64,000 nt of DNA from Rhodococcus ruber (lineage in GTDB: Bacteria; Actinomycetota; Actinomycetes; Mycobacteriales; Mycobacteriaceae): assembly GCF_027270735.1 (NCBI RefSeq), contig NZ_JAPWIJ010000001.1, positions 558,001-622,000 on the forward strand, given 5' to 3'. Below are positions 24,337-33,168 of this stretch, one piece after another. The position numbers were made by a program, and so were the translations under genes. Position 1 is the first letter of the stretch; the number at the start of each line of letters is the position of its first letter. Below the pieces are notes generated by a model. That model saw only the letters and a program-made list of their open reading frames with translations. It was not told the DNA's origin and searched no databases.

Positions 24337-26274
24337 CTATCCACCCAGTACCTCACCCTCGCGGCGGGGGTCTGCTCCCCCGATCCAGCCGCCGTCGGTG
24401 CGCTGCAACGCGCTCAGTCCGCTGGACTGGTCTGCGACCGAGACCTGATGGCCCATCTCGCGCAATTTCACCACCACGGGATCGCTCTCACCCGTCACGT
24501 TCGGATGCTCACCGCCGTAATTGGTGGACGGGGTGTTGGCCGCGCCGAAGTCGACCATCGATACCGCTTGCTGTGGATCCATGCCCCAATCGAGCAGTCC
24601 CACCAACGTTTTGACGACGAACTGAATGATCACCGATCCTCCGGGAGATCCGGCGACGAGCACGAGATCGCCGCGTGCGCCGTCGTCGTTGCGGTCGAAC
24701 ACCAGCGTCGGGGCCATCGAACTGCGCGGGCGCTTCCCCGGCTCGACACGGTTGGCCATGGGAGTTCCGTCCTCGGCCATGGGAGCTGCGGAGAAGTCGG
24801 TGAGTTGATTGTTGAGCAGAAAGCCGTCGACCATGTGGAACGAGCCGAAAGCCGACTCGACCGTCGTCGTCATCGAGGCCGCGTTGCCCTCGCCGTCGAC
24901 GATGGAGATGTGGCTGGTGCCGTGCTCGGGATCGGTGGACGAGGCGAACTGCACCGGGCCGAAGTCACCGGGCTGCGCGGTACCCATCGACTTGGCTTCG
25001 TCGATGAGTCCTGCTCTGCTGCTCAGGTATTCGGGGTCGAGCAAGGCGTCGGGTGAACCGCCGGGCAGGGGTACGAAGTCCGGATCGGCCACGTACTTGT
25101 CACGATCGGCGTAGGCCAATCGCTCGGCCTCGGAGATCAGGTGCACGGCCTCGGCGGTCGGGGTACCGCCGTTGGCGTCCATCCCCGTCGGGGCGTACTG
25201 CGCCAGATCGAAGTTCGACAGGATGCCCATCGTCGACGCCACCGCGATGCCGCCGGAGGACGGTCCTGGCATACCGCAGATGTCGTGGTCGCGGTACTCG
25301 GTGCACACGGCGGTGCGGGTCTTGGGCTCGTACCCGGCGAGGTCGTCGAGGGTGATCTGCCCGGGGGTGCGGCCTGCAGTGGTGTCTGCCGTCGCATCGA
25401 CGATGGCCTGTGCGATGTCACCGGTGTAGAAGGCATCGGCACCGTCGGTTGCGATGGCGGACAGGGTCTTCGCCATCGCCGGGTTGTTCAGAACCGTCCC
25501 GGCGGGCTTCCCGGTGCCGTCCGGCTGCAGGAAGTAGTCCTTGGATGCGGGGTCGAGGGCGAGCTTCGGTGCCGAGTCGGCGATGGAGGACGCCATGCGC
25601 GGGCTGATCTCGATTCCGTTGTCGGCGAGACCGATAGCGGGCTGGAAGAGATCTCCCCACGGCTTGTCGCCGTGATCGTCATGGGCTTGCTCGAGCATGC
25701 GCAGGACACCCGGCACGCCGATCGAGCGGCCACTGGACCGCGCATCGGGTTGCGGCACAGTGCGGTTCACATCGTCGATGTATCGCAGGTAGTCACCGGT
25801 GGCGCTCATCGGAGCGGTCTCGCGGCCGTCGTAGCTCTGGACCTCGCCGGACGCGGCGTCGTAGTACATCAGGAAGGCGCCGCCGCCGATGCCGGACGAC
25901 TGCGGCTCGACGAGACCGAGCACCGTCTGCGCAACGATCAGTGCGTCGGCTGCGGTGCCGCCGTCACGCAGTACCTCGCAGGCGGCTTCTGTCGACACCG
26001 GGTTCGCCGTCGAGACCGAGTACGACGCAGTCTCCACCGGTGCCATGTTCGACCGATATCCGGTCGCGACTTCCGGATTGGTGGAGATGTCGCCCGAACC
26101 CGCGCTGGGCGTCGCTCCTACCGGCGTGCCGCCGCTGGCCCCGAGAACGCAACTGTTCTCGGCGGCGGAGTCGGTGCCGGTGCTGTCACTGCTGCTACAC
26201 GCGGCGAGCGGTACCAGCAGGAGGGCACAGGCAAGAGCGGTCGAGCGGAGCGGGCGCATTCCGGTTGCAGACAC
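24337..26274 (-). CDS. ggt: Gamma-glutamyltransferase, lipoprotein form
   Basis: This 645-aa exported enzyme has the lipoprotein signal RSTALACALLLVPLAACSSS (lipobox LAAC). The family core runs from YSVSTANPVSTEAACEVLRD onward. The autoprocessing nucleophile Thr is in EHGTSHISIVDGEGNAASMT. Later motifs are PRSSMAPTLVFDRN and GSPGGSVIIQFV. It cleaves gamma-glutamyl bonds of glutathione or similar thiols outside the membrane after self-cleavage into two subunits. The GTG at 26274 is preceded at 6 nt by TAGCGT (26281-26286, minus strand), supporting a leaderless start; the ATG at 26259 is an alternative. Confidence 0.93.
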   Translation of the reverse strand: MSATGMRPLRSTALACALLLVPLAACSSSDSTGTDSAAENSCVLGASGGTPVGATPSAGSGDISTNPEVATGYRSNMAPVETASYSVSTANPVSTEAACEVLRDGGTAADALIVAQTVLGLVEPQSSGIGGGAFLMYYDAASGEVQSYDGRETAPMSATGDYLRYIDDVNRTVPQPDARSSGRSIGVPGVLRMLEQAHDDHGDKPWGDLFQPAIGLADNGIEISPRMASSIADSAPKLALDPASKDYFLQPDGTGKPAGTVLNNPAMAKTLSAIATDGADAFYTGDIAQAIVDATADTTAGRTPGQITLDDLAGYEPKTRTAVCTEYRDHDICGMPGPSSGGIAVASTMGILSNFDLAQYAPTGMDANGGTPTAEAVHLISEAERLAYADRDKYVADPDFVPLPGGSPDALLDPEYLSSRAGLIDEAKSMGTAQPGDFGPVQFASSTDPEHGTSHISIVDGEGNAASMTTTVESAFGSFHMVDGFLLNNQLTDFSAAPMAEDGTPMANRVEPGKRPRSSMAPTLVFDRNDDGARGDLVLVAGSPGGSVIIQFVVKTLVGLLDWGMDPQQAVSMVDFGAANTPSTNYGGEHPNVTGESDPVVVKLREMGHQVSVADQSSGLSALQRTDGGWIGGADPRREGEVLGG

Positions 26275-26295
26275 CGCCCGACGCTAACACCGTGA

Positions 26296-28518
26296 TCACC
26301 GTCGCTGAGCCGATTCGAGCAGCCAGTGCGCGATGGGTGCCGGTCTGCCGTAGAGGAAGCCCTGCGCGAAGTGGCATTCGAGTGCTTCGATGACGGCGGC
26401 CTGCTCCTCGGTCTCGACACCCTCGGCCACTGTTCTCACCGGCAGCGCCGACGCCATGGCGACGATCGCACGAATCAGTTGGGTATCGGATTCGGAGTGA
26501 CCGATCTCGTGCACGAAGGACTTGTCTATCTTGAGCAGCGCAATCGGCATCGCTCGCAACCTGTTCAACGAGGAGTAGCCGATTCCGAAGTCGTCGAGCA
26601 CGATGAGAACACCCATGGCAGCGAGTCGATCGAGAAGGCTCTTCGCCGTGCCGATGTCGTCGATCAGAACGCTTTCGGTGATCTCGAGCGCCAGATCTGC
26701 TCCGCTGAGGCCGTACTCGTCGAGCAGTCCTCTCACGATGGTCGGCAGCGAATCGTCCCGCAGTTGCATCGGGGATACGTTCACCGACATGGTGACGTCC
26801 TGACCGTGCGCGCGCAGCGTCACCAGATCCGAGAGGGCGGTTCGCAGCACCCACTCTCCGATCTCCTCGATCAGACCGGTCGATTCGGCAATCGGAATGA
26901 ATTCGTTGGGCGTACTCACCCGACCGTCCCTGTTCCAGCGGAGGAGCGCCTCGTAGACGACGGTTGTCCGCGACACGGTGTCGATGATCGGTTGGTAGTA
27001 CACCTCGAGTTCGCCGCGTCGGATCGCTCCGCGCAGCGCGGTTGTGGTCTCCATCGCCGAAGTGGCACGTGCGCGCAAGGATTCGTCGAAAAACGCATAA
27101 CGCGCTGCGCCGAGGGATTTGGCGTGATACATCGCGGTATCGGCCTCGCGAATGGCGTCGTGCAATCGGTCTGCATCGGCGATGCCGACCGATGCCGTGA
27201 CGTAGGCCGTCGCGGCGCTGAGCGGGAAGGGCTCGTTCATTCGGTCGATGATGCGACGGGCCAAGGCTTCTGCGCCGAGACGATCACGCCGGGCCAGGAT
27301 TACGAATTCGTCGCCCGCGTAGCGAACGACGGAATCGGCGGCACCGACGGCAGCGCGGATGCGTCGTGCAGCGGCGACGATCAGTTCGTCACCGACGCGG
27401 TGGCCGTACGAGTCGTTGACGATCTTGAAGTTGTCGAGGTCGACGAACAGAACGCAGGTGCGTTCGGGAGTCTGCGAGCGCTCGTGTCGGGCGTATTCCT
27501 CGTCCAGCATCGTGCGGTTCGGTAGGCCGGTCAACAGGTCGTGAGCCGCGAGATATTTGGCGTGCTCCTTGCCGAACTGGACTCTGGTGAGTGCTCGTTC
27601 GCCGCGCAGAAAGGCACCTACCAAGATCGACGCCAGCAGCAGCGAACGCACGACCAGGTCTCCGGTCGAGACCGCCGAGCCGAGTAGGGGCACGGTGGCG
27701 CACACGACCAGCAGCATCACCACGAACACGACCCGACGGTTGCTGTGGGCGGGTGCCGGATCCTGCCGCTGAGAGACGGTGCGCATCGATGGATCGAGCG
27801 CTGCCATCGCCAGGGAGAGGTACGCGAAGAGATAGATACCGTCGAGCAGCCCCGAGGACGGTGCGTCGTCGGTCGTGGCAGCGAATGCGTACGAGACGTC
27901 TCCGACGAGCGTCGCGATCAGGGCAACGAGCGCCCACTGTAGTGCCGCTGTGCGGGGTTTGGACGAGTACAACAGGTAGGTGGTCAGCGTGATCAGCGCT
28001 GCGTCGATCGCTGGGTACACGCCGTTCACCACAGTCGATGCCGACGACCGTGAGGATTCGAGGGCCGGTGAGATGAACAGCAACCACGACAGAAACAGGG
28101 TGCCGAGGAAGATCAGGCCCGCATCGACCAGTGGTGTGATGTCGTCGATCGACTGGCGATCTCGGATCCACCGCGACAGCGCGTATCCGACGAGTAGATA
28201 CCCGGTGAGTGTGAACAGGTCGGGTAGCAGCGTGAAGGAATGGGTCAGGGTGCTGGGATCGCTGCGGAGCGAGACGCCGAACATGAACAACACCGAGGCC
28301 CCGAACAGTGCCCACCAGCACCGAGAGTCGTCGGGACGGTAGCGGCGAATGGCGGCGCTGATGGCGAGCACCGAGCCGACGGCGACTGTGGCCAGGACGC
28401 CGGCTCGCACATCGGCGTCGCCGAGAACGAAGAAAGTGGTGGCTACGACGACCACGGCAGCCAGTCCTGCTGTTCGCTTGGACCCGACGGCGAAGGGCGC
28501 AGCGACCTTCGTATTCAT
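26296..28518 (-). CDS. Membrane GGDEF/EAL c-di-GMP turnover protein
   Basis: This 740-aa protein has about eight to ten membrane spans in residues 1-300, then a GGDEF domain with VDLDNFKIVNDSYGHRVGDE and the variant active site RYAGDEFVIL. An EAL domain follows with YEALLRW, EITESVLIDD, VLDDFGIGYSSLNRL, LLKIDKSFV and AEGVETEEQAA. The EAL catalytic set appears intact. The A for first G in the GGDEF box is often tolerated. It could make or break c-di-GMP. The ATG at 28518 lies after GAAGGAAG; the start at 28554 is less likely. Confidence 0.9.
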   Translation of the reverse strand: MNTKVAAPFAVGSKRTAGLAAVVVVATTFFVLGDADVRAGVLATVAVGSVLAISAAIRRYRPDDSRCWWALFGASVLFMFGVSLRSDPSTLTHSFTLLPDLFTLTGYLLVGYALSRWIRDRQSIDDITPLVDAGLIFLGTLFLSWLLFISPALESSRSSASTVVNGVYPAIDAALITLTTYLLYSSKPRTAALQWALVALIATLVGDVSYAFAATTDDAPSSGLLDGIYLFAYLSLAMAALDPSMRTVSQRQDPAPAHSNRRVVFVVMLLVVCATVPLLGSAVSTGDLVVRSLLLASILVGAFLRGERALTRVQFGKEHAKYLAAHDLLTGLPNRTMLDEEYARHERSQTPERTCVLFVDLDNFKIVNDSYGHRVGDELIVAAARRIRAAVGAADSVVRYAGDEFVILARRDRLGAEALARRIIDRMNEPFPLSAATAYVTASVGIADADRLHDAIREADTAMYHAKSLGAARYAFFDESLRARATSAMETTTALRGAIRRGELEVYYQPIIDTVSRTTVVYEALLRWNRDGRVSTPNEFIPIAESTGLIEEIGEWVLRTALSDLVTLRAHGQDVTMSVNVSPMQLRDDSLPTIVRGLLDEYGLSGADLALEITESVLIDDIGTAKSLLDRLAAMGVLIVLDDFGIGYSSLNRLRAMPIALLKIDKSFVHEIGHSESDTQLIRAIVAMASALPVRTVAEGVETEEQAAVIEALECHFAQGFLYGRPAPIAHWLLESAQRR

Positions 28519-28653
28519 CGAAGGACCTACTTCCTTCTCGCTCGCGGCCTGCACACCGCTTCTTTCTCGACGCCTCCATCGGTGAATATACGTCTTCGGT
28601 CAGTGGATTCGGTGACAGATCTCGCCTATGGAGGCAAAGCCACACAACAGCTG

Positions 28654-29631
28654 TCAGGTCGCCGCCGCGGACGTGCTCCGCTGAACAGCGATGCGGACGT
28701 CCTCTTCGATCAAGTCACCGTTGATCGCGGCACCGGCTCGCACTCCGGCAGCCGACGCAGCGACCACCGTGTCCATCGGCGCGGAGACGTTCCCGGCCAC
28801 CCAGACACCGGGCACAGAGGTGGCACCGACGGGGTCGGCCTCGATGTAGGTGCCCAGAACGTGGCCGTTCATCACCATCTCGGTGGTGCCGATTCCGAGC
28901 GAGACCAGGATGTCGGCGCGAGAGGTGAAGTTGGGTCCCACGACCAATGCGTCGAGTCGGACCTGCCGCCCGTCCGCCAGCGTGACGCCCACTATCGCGT
29001 CGTCTGCGACGTCCACCCTGGCGATCTCTTCGTCGACCACCTCGATGCCGCGGGCGGCCAGACGGCCCTGATCTTCGTCGGTGAGTTCCGGTGCCAGGTG
29101 TGCGAACACCGTGACGCGCTCGGTGAGCTGACGCCACATCTGCGCCTGATGTCCGACGAGTGGGCTACCGATGATTCCGATCGTGTGGTCGCGGACTTCC
29201 CAGCCGTGGCAGTACGGGCAGTGCAGTACGTCGCGGCCCCACCGCTCGGCAAGGCCTGGAATGTTCGGGAGAACATCGGTGAGGCCGGTGGTGACCAACA
29301 GGCGACGACCGGTCACGACGGAGCCGTCGCCCAAGGTGACCTCGAAGCCGGATTCGGTGCGGGTTGCCGATCGGGCTGTGCCCTCGATGATGTGGGCCCC
29401 GTAGCGACGTGCTTCGTCGCGGCCGAGCCGTACCAGTTCGAGAGGCGACTCGCCGTCACGGGTCAGGTAATTGTGCGAATGCGCGGCAGGCGCATTGCGG
29501 GGGTCGCCGGCGTCGACGACCACCACCGAGCGTCGGGACCGGCCGAGGGCCACAGCAGCGCTGAGACCGGCAACGCCGCCGCCGACGATGATCGCGTCGG
29601 CCTGGGTGTGGTGAACAGTGTCTGAAGTCAT
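28654..29631 (-). CDS. NAD(P)/FAD-dependent oxidoreductase, thioredoxin reductase-like
   Basis: This 325-aa flavoprotein has an N-terminal FAD motif DAIIVGGGVAGLSAAVALG with the later acidic DAGDPRN, and a CxxC redox pair in LHCPYCHGWEVRD followed by the NADPH motif IGIIGSPLVGHQA. The C-terminal FAD segment is GVWVAGNVSAPMDTVVAAS. This resembles thioredoxin reductases and the TrxR-like enzymes of unknown or holothin-type substrate. No thioredoxin gene lies beside it, so the partner is unknown. Confidence 0.9.
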   Translation of the reverse strand: MTSDTVHHTQADAIIVGGGVAGLSAAVALGRSRRSVVVVDAGDPRNAPAAHSHNYLTRDGESPLELVRLGRDEARRYGAHIIEGTARSATRTESGFEVTLGDGSVVTGRRLLVTTGLTDVLPNIPGLAERWGRDVLHCPYCHGWEVRDHTIGIIGSPLVGHQAQMWRQLTERVTVFAHLAPELTDEDQGRLAARGIEVVDEEIARVDVADDAIVGVTLADGRQVRLDALVVGPNFTSRADILVSLGIGTTEMVMNGHVLGTYIEADPVGATSVPGVWVAGNVSAPMDTVVAASAAGVRAGAAINGDLIEEDVRIAVQRSTSAAAT

Positions 29632-29870
29632 GCCCGGAAGTCTGCGGCCGACCGCTATGCATTGGCAAGAATAATTGCCGATCCAGCAACAAATTCACGA
29701 GGAAAATACTGATGGACGCGTTTCGGTCGGCCTAACCGGGAAGTGGACGGGTTTGCGTAGGAATGGCCATCCACCGCGCTGCCGCTGCTGCCGGTAAGCG
29801 CGAATGCACCGCTTGAACAGGCGGTTCGCTCGAGGTCTACTGGTCGGTAAGAATCGAGCCGGGGGGGCAC

Positions 29871-30113
29871 ATGGGGCATTTCGAGATCGGCGAGACCGTT
29901 GTCACGGTCCGAAATCTGGGGCGCGTGCGGTGGCGCAGCGGTATCCCCAAAGGAACCGTCGGAATCGTCGTCGGCGTGGATTGGCTCGGCGACGCCCGGG
30001 TGAACTTCACCGTCGACGAATCTATGCGTGTTCGAGGCGAAACGGTCGAGCACATCGTCGCCGACGGCGATGTCCGCACAGTGCGGGCCGCTCCCCGCCG
30101 GCGGACCGGCTAG
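29871..30113 (+). CDS. Small beta-rich (KOW/SH3-like) hypothetical protein
   Basis: This 80-aa protein reads GHFEIGETVVTVRNLGRVRW then GIPKGTVGIVVGVDWLGDARVNFTVDESM. The pattern GETV...G.VRWRSGIPKGTVGIV with alternating strands suggests a small SH3/KOW-like barrel of the kind used in nucleic-acid or protein binding. A run of seven Gs (CCGGGGGGGCAC) gives a ribosome site just before the ATG. The stop overlaps the convergent 55-aa gene by 4 nt. No close family recognised. Confidence 0.65.
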   Translation: MGHFEIGETVVTVRNLGRVRWRSGIPKGTVGIVVGVDWLGDARVNFTVDESMRVRGETVEHIVADGDVRTVRAAPRRRTG

Positions 30114-30277
30114 TTGCTGTCGGTGCGCTCGTCCGAGGTCGCCGGGCCGGTTTCGATGGCACCGCCTTCACTGGACCAGTCGTTGTCGTCTGCCGCGGCG
30201 GCCGGATCGGACGACACGTCCGGTTTCGCGTCGGGGGCAGTGTCGTCGTTCTTCTTCGCGTCGTTGTGGGTAGTCAT
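30110..30277 (-). CDS. Small acidic disordered protein, 55 aa
   Basis: This gene encodes MTTHNDAKKNDDTAPDAKPD and continues with a low-complexity Asp/Ser/Ala/Glu tail ending ATSDERTDSN. No fold is expected. The ATG at 30277 is the likely start, but upstream ribosome-site evidence is weak. Small acidic proteins of this kind are common in rhodococci. Its coding reality rests mainly on codon position bias and the neat tail-to-tail overlap with the upstream gene. Confidence 0.55.
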   Translation of the reverse strand: MTTHNDAKKNDDTAPDAKPDVSSDPAAAADDNDWSSEGGAIETGPATSDERTDSN

Positions 30278-30345
30278 GTCCAGTGGGTACCCGCGCGGTG
30301 CCGAACGAATCGTCGACACCGCGAGGGTGAGCGTACGGCCGGGCT

Positions 30346-30450
30346 CTACAGGCCGAAGGGCAGTGTGCCCGGTGCCAGCTCGAAGCCGCTGCTGCCTGCG
30401 GAGATGGAGCCGAAGCCGCCGAGGATCGCGTTGATGAAATTGGTGATCAT
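30346..30450 (-). CDS. Short hydrophobic peptide, 34 aa
   Basis: This frame encodes a 34-residue peptide starting MITNFINAILGGFGSISAGS and ending LAPGTLPFGL. The ATG is preceded by GAAGGCAGGAAC, a strong ribosome site with correct spacing. The hydrophobic, glycine-rich and uncharged character resembles small secreted or membrane-active peptides, including the short channel-forming proteins of mycolic-acid bacteria. That comparison is speculative. The gene lies 80 nt upstream (5' side) of the divergent SGNH hydrolase gene. Confidence 0.5.
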   Translation of the reverse strand: MITNFINAILGGFGSISAGSSGFELAPGTLPFGL

Positions 30451-30530
30451 GAAATGTTCCTGCCTTCGTTGTGTAGATGTTTCGTGCGGACAACCCGTTC
30501 GAGGCTACCGGCAGCTGTAGCGTCGAGGCT

Positions 30531-31421
30531 GTGAGAATCCAGGGAATCGTCGCCGGTGTTGCTGCGGCTGCCTGTGTACTCACGGCCTGCACAACGGAAC
30601 CTCCCGCGCCGACTGCGAGCGCTCCTGCCTCCCTCGACTACGCCTCCCTCGACTACGTGGCTCTCGGGGATTCGGCCGCGTCGGGCCCGCGGATCCCAGA
30701 CCAGGTCGGCGCACCGGGATGCCAGCAGTCCGACTCCAACTACCCGCACGTTCTCGCGGAAGAACTAGCTGTCGCTTCGTTCATCGACGTCACATGCTCG
30801 GGTGCCATCACCGAGAACATCGTCTCCACTCCGCAGGGCACATCCAGCGGTGAGGTGCCGGTGCAGCTCGATGCTCTGTCTGCAGACACCGATCTGGTGA
30901 CGATCACGATCGGCGGAAACGACATCGGACTGGTGTCGACGGCCGTGGGCTGCTTGACCTTCACGGCGTCGTCGGCGACCAACGTCTGCAAGGACCGGCT
31001 CACCGCGGGCGGCGTCGACACCGTCGCCGCTGCCATCGCGGAGAAGGCACCGAACTGGGGAGCCATGCTCGACGCGGTGGCCGAGCGCGCGCCCGACGCG
31101 CGGATACTCGTTGTCGGTTACGGCACCTATCTGCCGGACGGTGGCTGCTTCCCCACTCAGCCGATGCTGCCCGAGGACGCCGACTACATCCAGGGCAGCA
31201 TCACCGCGATGAACGAGGCCTTACGGACGCAGGCCGGCGAGCACGCTGCCGAGTTCGTCGACACCGAGGCGCTGAGCGTCGGCCACGACGTCTGCGTGGC
31301 TCCCGATCAGCGATACTTCGAGGGCGTCGTCCCGCAGAATCCCGCTGCGCCACTGCATCCGACGGCGGCCGGAATGGCAGCAATAGGTGACGCGGTCGCG
31401 GAGGCCGTGCGCGCCGGGTAG
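30531..31421 (+). CDS. SGNH/GDSL hydrolase lipoprotein
   Basis: This 296-aa exported hydrolase has the lipoprotein signal RIQGIVAGVAAAACVLTACT (lipobox LTAC). Block I is YVALGDSAASGPRI, with the nucleophile Ser; block III is TITIGGNDIGLV; block V is LHPTAAGM, with the Asp/His pair. It is like the secreted lipases/esterases of the streptomycete SGNH group. I use the GTG at 30531 because TAGCGT (30518-30523) is 7 nt upstream and the signal peptide starts there; no conserved residues precede it. Substrate is probably an ester of lipid or cell wall. Confidence 0.88.
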   Translation: MRIQGIVAGVAAAACVLTACTTEPPAPTASAPASLDYASLDYVALGDSAASGPRIPDQVGAPGCQQSDSNYPHVLAEELAVASFIDVTCSGAITENIVSTPQGTSSGEVPVQLDALSADTDLVTITIGGNDIGLVSTAVGCLTFTASSATNVCKDRLTAGGVDTVAAAIAEKAPNWGAMLDAVAERAPDARILVVGYGTYLPDGGCFPTQPMLPEDADYIQGSITAMNEALRTQAGEHAAEFVDTEALSVGHDVCVAPDQRYFEGVVPQNPAAPLHPTAAGMAAIGDAVAEAVRAG

Positions 31422-31470
31422 GTAACCACGACATGGAAACTGGCCATGGAGCAGTCGGTCCCGGTCGCCC

Positions 31471-32124
31471 ATGCTCGACACCATGGTCTCGTGTTCCGCT
31501 GCAATCGGGGTGTTCGCGGTGGCTCTGGTGTTGGTTCTGACGCCGGGGCCCAACATGATCTATCTCGTCTCGCGCAGCATCTCGCAAGGGAGGCGGTCGG
31601 GAATGGTGTCGCTCGCTGGTGTGGCTGTCGGCTTCGTCGTCTATCTGACGGCCACCAATCTCGGACTGGCAGCGGTATTCACGGCCGTGCCCGCGTTGTA
31701 CACGGTGGTCAAGCTCGCCGGTGCCGCCTACCTTGCCTGGTTGGCGGTGCAGGCGCTGCGCGGAAGCGTCTCGGCATTCGAACCGGCCGAGCTGCAACAG
31801 GATTCGACTCGACGGTTGTTCACCATGGGTTTGGTGACCAACCTGCTGAACCCGAAGATCGCGATCATGTATATCTCCGTCATTCCGCAGTTCGTCGATC
31901 CCGCGGCCGGACGCCTTCTGCTGCAGGGCTTCACGCTCGGCGGCGTGCAGATCGCCGTGGCGGTCGCGGTCAACCTGGCGATCGTCGTGCTGGCCGGATC
32001 GATCGCCCGATTCCTCGCCGTCCGGCCCACCTGGCTGAAGATGCAGCGCTACCTCATGGGCACCGTGCTCGGGCTACTGGCGATGCGTGTCGCCACCGAC
32101 GGAAGCAGGCCGCTCCCGGCGTGA
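31471..32124 (+). CDS. LysE/RhtB family amino-acid exporter
   Basis: This is a 217-aa membrane protein with six hydrophobic segments. The family-typical opening is ALVLVLTPGPNMIYLVSRSI, with GRRSGMVSLAGVAVGF next. FTMGLVTNLLNPKIAIMYISVIPQF carries the conserved Asn-Pro-Lys. It exports amino acids or related small molecules; the specific substrate is unknown. The 3' end overlaps the convergent HxlR regulator gene by 51 nt. Confidence 0.9.
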   Translation: MLDTMVSCSAAIGVFAVALVLVLTPGPNMIYLVSRSISQGRRSGMVSLAGVAVGFVVYLTATNLGLAAVFTAVPALYTVVKLAGAAYLAWLAVQALRGSVSAFEPAELQQDSTRRLFTMGLVTNLLNPKIAIMYISVIPQFVDPAAGRLLLQGFTLGGVQIAVAVAVNLAIVVLAGSIARFLAVRPTWLKMQRYLMGTVLGLLAMRVATDGSRPLPA

Positions 32125-32592
32125 TCGACGCGCGGCTCGCATATCCGGGTCCAGCCGTTGCCGTACGGCTTCGGATGCAGCCGGGCCCGGCAGGAACTGC
32201 GCGTGGCTCTCGCGCAGAGTCCTTCCCGTCTCGCGATCGACGAGCACCGGATCGATCGGTCGGCCGTCTCCGTCCACCAGCACCACCCGCCGATCCTGGT
32301 GCGGCACATGCTTGTTTCCCCATGCATACAGAGCGACGATGACCGTGCTGAGTTCACGGGCCCGCGCCGTCGGTACGTACTCGTGGCGCGGGGGGTGCTC
32401 GCTGTATTGCACCTTGGTCAGCATCCCGCCGTCGACCAGGCCTTTGAGTCTGCGCGCCAACATGTTCGGAGCAATACCGAGATTGGACTCCAGCTCATCG
32501 AAGCGAGAGAAGCCGTCGAGCACATCCCGCAGGATCAGCAGCGTCCACCATTCGCCGACCTGCTCGAGCGCCCCGGCGATGGGGCACTCCAT
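32074..32592 (-). CDS. HxlR family winged-helix transcriptional regulator
   Basis: This 172-aa protein opens MECPIAGALEQVGEWWTLLI, the HxlR signature with the redox-type Cys near the N-terminus, then LRDVLDGFSRFDELESNLGI and PNMLARRLKGLVDGGMLTKV, the helix-turn-helix and wing. The C-terminal extension of about 60 residues is longer than usual. TAGTTT (32600-32605, minus strand) is 7 nt from the ATG, a leaderless pattern. It lies 26 nt downstream of the thioesterase gene, and the palindrome upstream of that gene is a good candidate for its operator. Confidence 0.88.
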   Translation of the reverse strand: MECPIAGALEQVGEWWTLLILRDVLDGFSRFDELESNLGIAPNMLARRLKGLVDGGMLTKVQYSEHPPRHEYVPTARARELSTVIVALYAWGNKHVPHQDRRVVLVDGDGRPIDPVLVDRETGRTLRESHAQFLPGPAASEAVRQRLDPDMRAARRSRRERPASVGGDTHRQ

Positions 32593-32618
32593 GTCCGCGA
32601 AACTACGACGGTGCACAG

Positions 32619-33122
32619 CTACCTTCCCGCGATGACCAGCAACGAGCTCGTCCCGGTTGCGACGACTCTGCCGGTGTTGTCGACTACAGAACCCTCCGTG
32701 AAGATCACCCGCGAGCCGCTCTTGACCACGGTCCCCGTGGCCGTCAAAGGTCCGCTGTGAGAGTGCACCGGGCGTTGGTAGCTGACGTTGATGTCGATGG
32801 AGGTGTACCCGGTGCCTGCCGGGAGCGTGGTGTGGGCCGCGCAACCGAGGACTGTGTCGAGAAGCGTGCACACCAGCCCGCCGTGCACCATGCCGATCGG
32901 GTTGTAGTGCGCCTCGGAAGGTTGGCACTCGAACACCACCTTGCCGTTCTCGACCGAGACCGGGGAGAACTGCATGAGCGCTGCGATGGGCGGAGGTGCC
33001 AACTCGCCGTTCGCCAGCGCACGCATGGCGTCGAGACCACTCATGGTCGAAGCAGTCTTCAGCACCTCGGCGGGGTCGACCCACGAGAAGGTCTGCGATC
33101 GTCGATGCTCATCAGTGATCAT
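32619..33122 (-). CDS. PaaI family thioesterase (hotdog fold)
   Basis: This 167-aa hotdog-fold protein has the PaaI-type core MVHGGLVCTLLDTVLGCAAH with the catalytic Asp, preceded by FECQPSEAHYNPIG and followed by YTSIDINVSYQRPVHS and ATGTSSLLVIAG. It hydrolyses an acyl-CoA thioester; the substrate is unknown. The ATG at 33122 has GAGGATGGG upstream. A TATCAT hexamer about 30 nt from the start sits inside the palindrome at 33143-33163, so the gene is probably repressed from there. Confidence 0.88.
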   Translation of the reverse strand: MITDEHRRSQTFSWVDPAEVLKTASTMSGLDAMRALANGELAPPPIAALMQFSPVSVENGKVVFECQPSEAHYNPIGMVHGGLVCTLLDTVLGCAAHTTLPAGTGYTSIDINVSYQRPVHSHSGPLTATGTVVKSGSRVIFTEGSVVDNTGRVVATGTSSLLVIAGR

Positions 33123-33142
33123 GTGCCTGGCCCATCCTCGAG

Positions 33143-33163
33143 TGACTATCACGATGATAGTCA
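33143..33163. promoter_or_regulatory. Perfect 9-bp-arm palindrome, probable operator
   Basis: The arms TGACTATCA and TGATAGTCA are perfect and flank a 3-nt CGA centre. The site contains TATCAT (33154-33159, minus strand), a good -10 hexamer for the thioesterase gene that starts at 33122, so a bound repressor would block the promoter. The HxlR gene immediately downstream is the natural candidate regulator. The site is 6 nt past the end of the allophanate hydrolase gene. Confidence 0.7.
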
Positions 33164-33168
33164 GCTGC

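Noticed and set aside
32074-33084. Single long frame joining the HxlR gene with upstream sequence
   Set aside because: Only the C-terminal 172 residues are HxlR-like; the upstream part is a shadow of the thioesterase gene in another frame.
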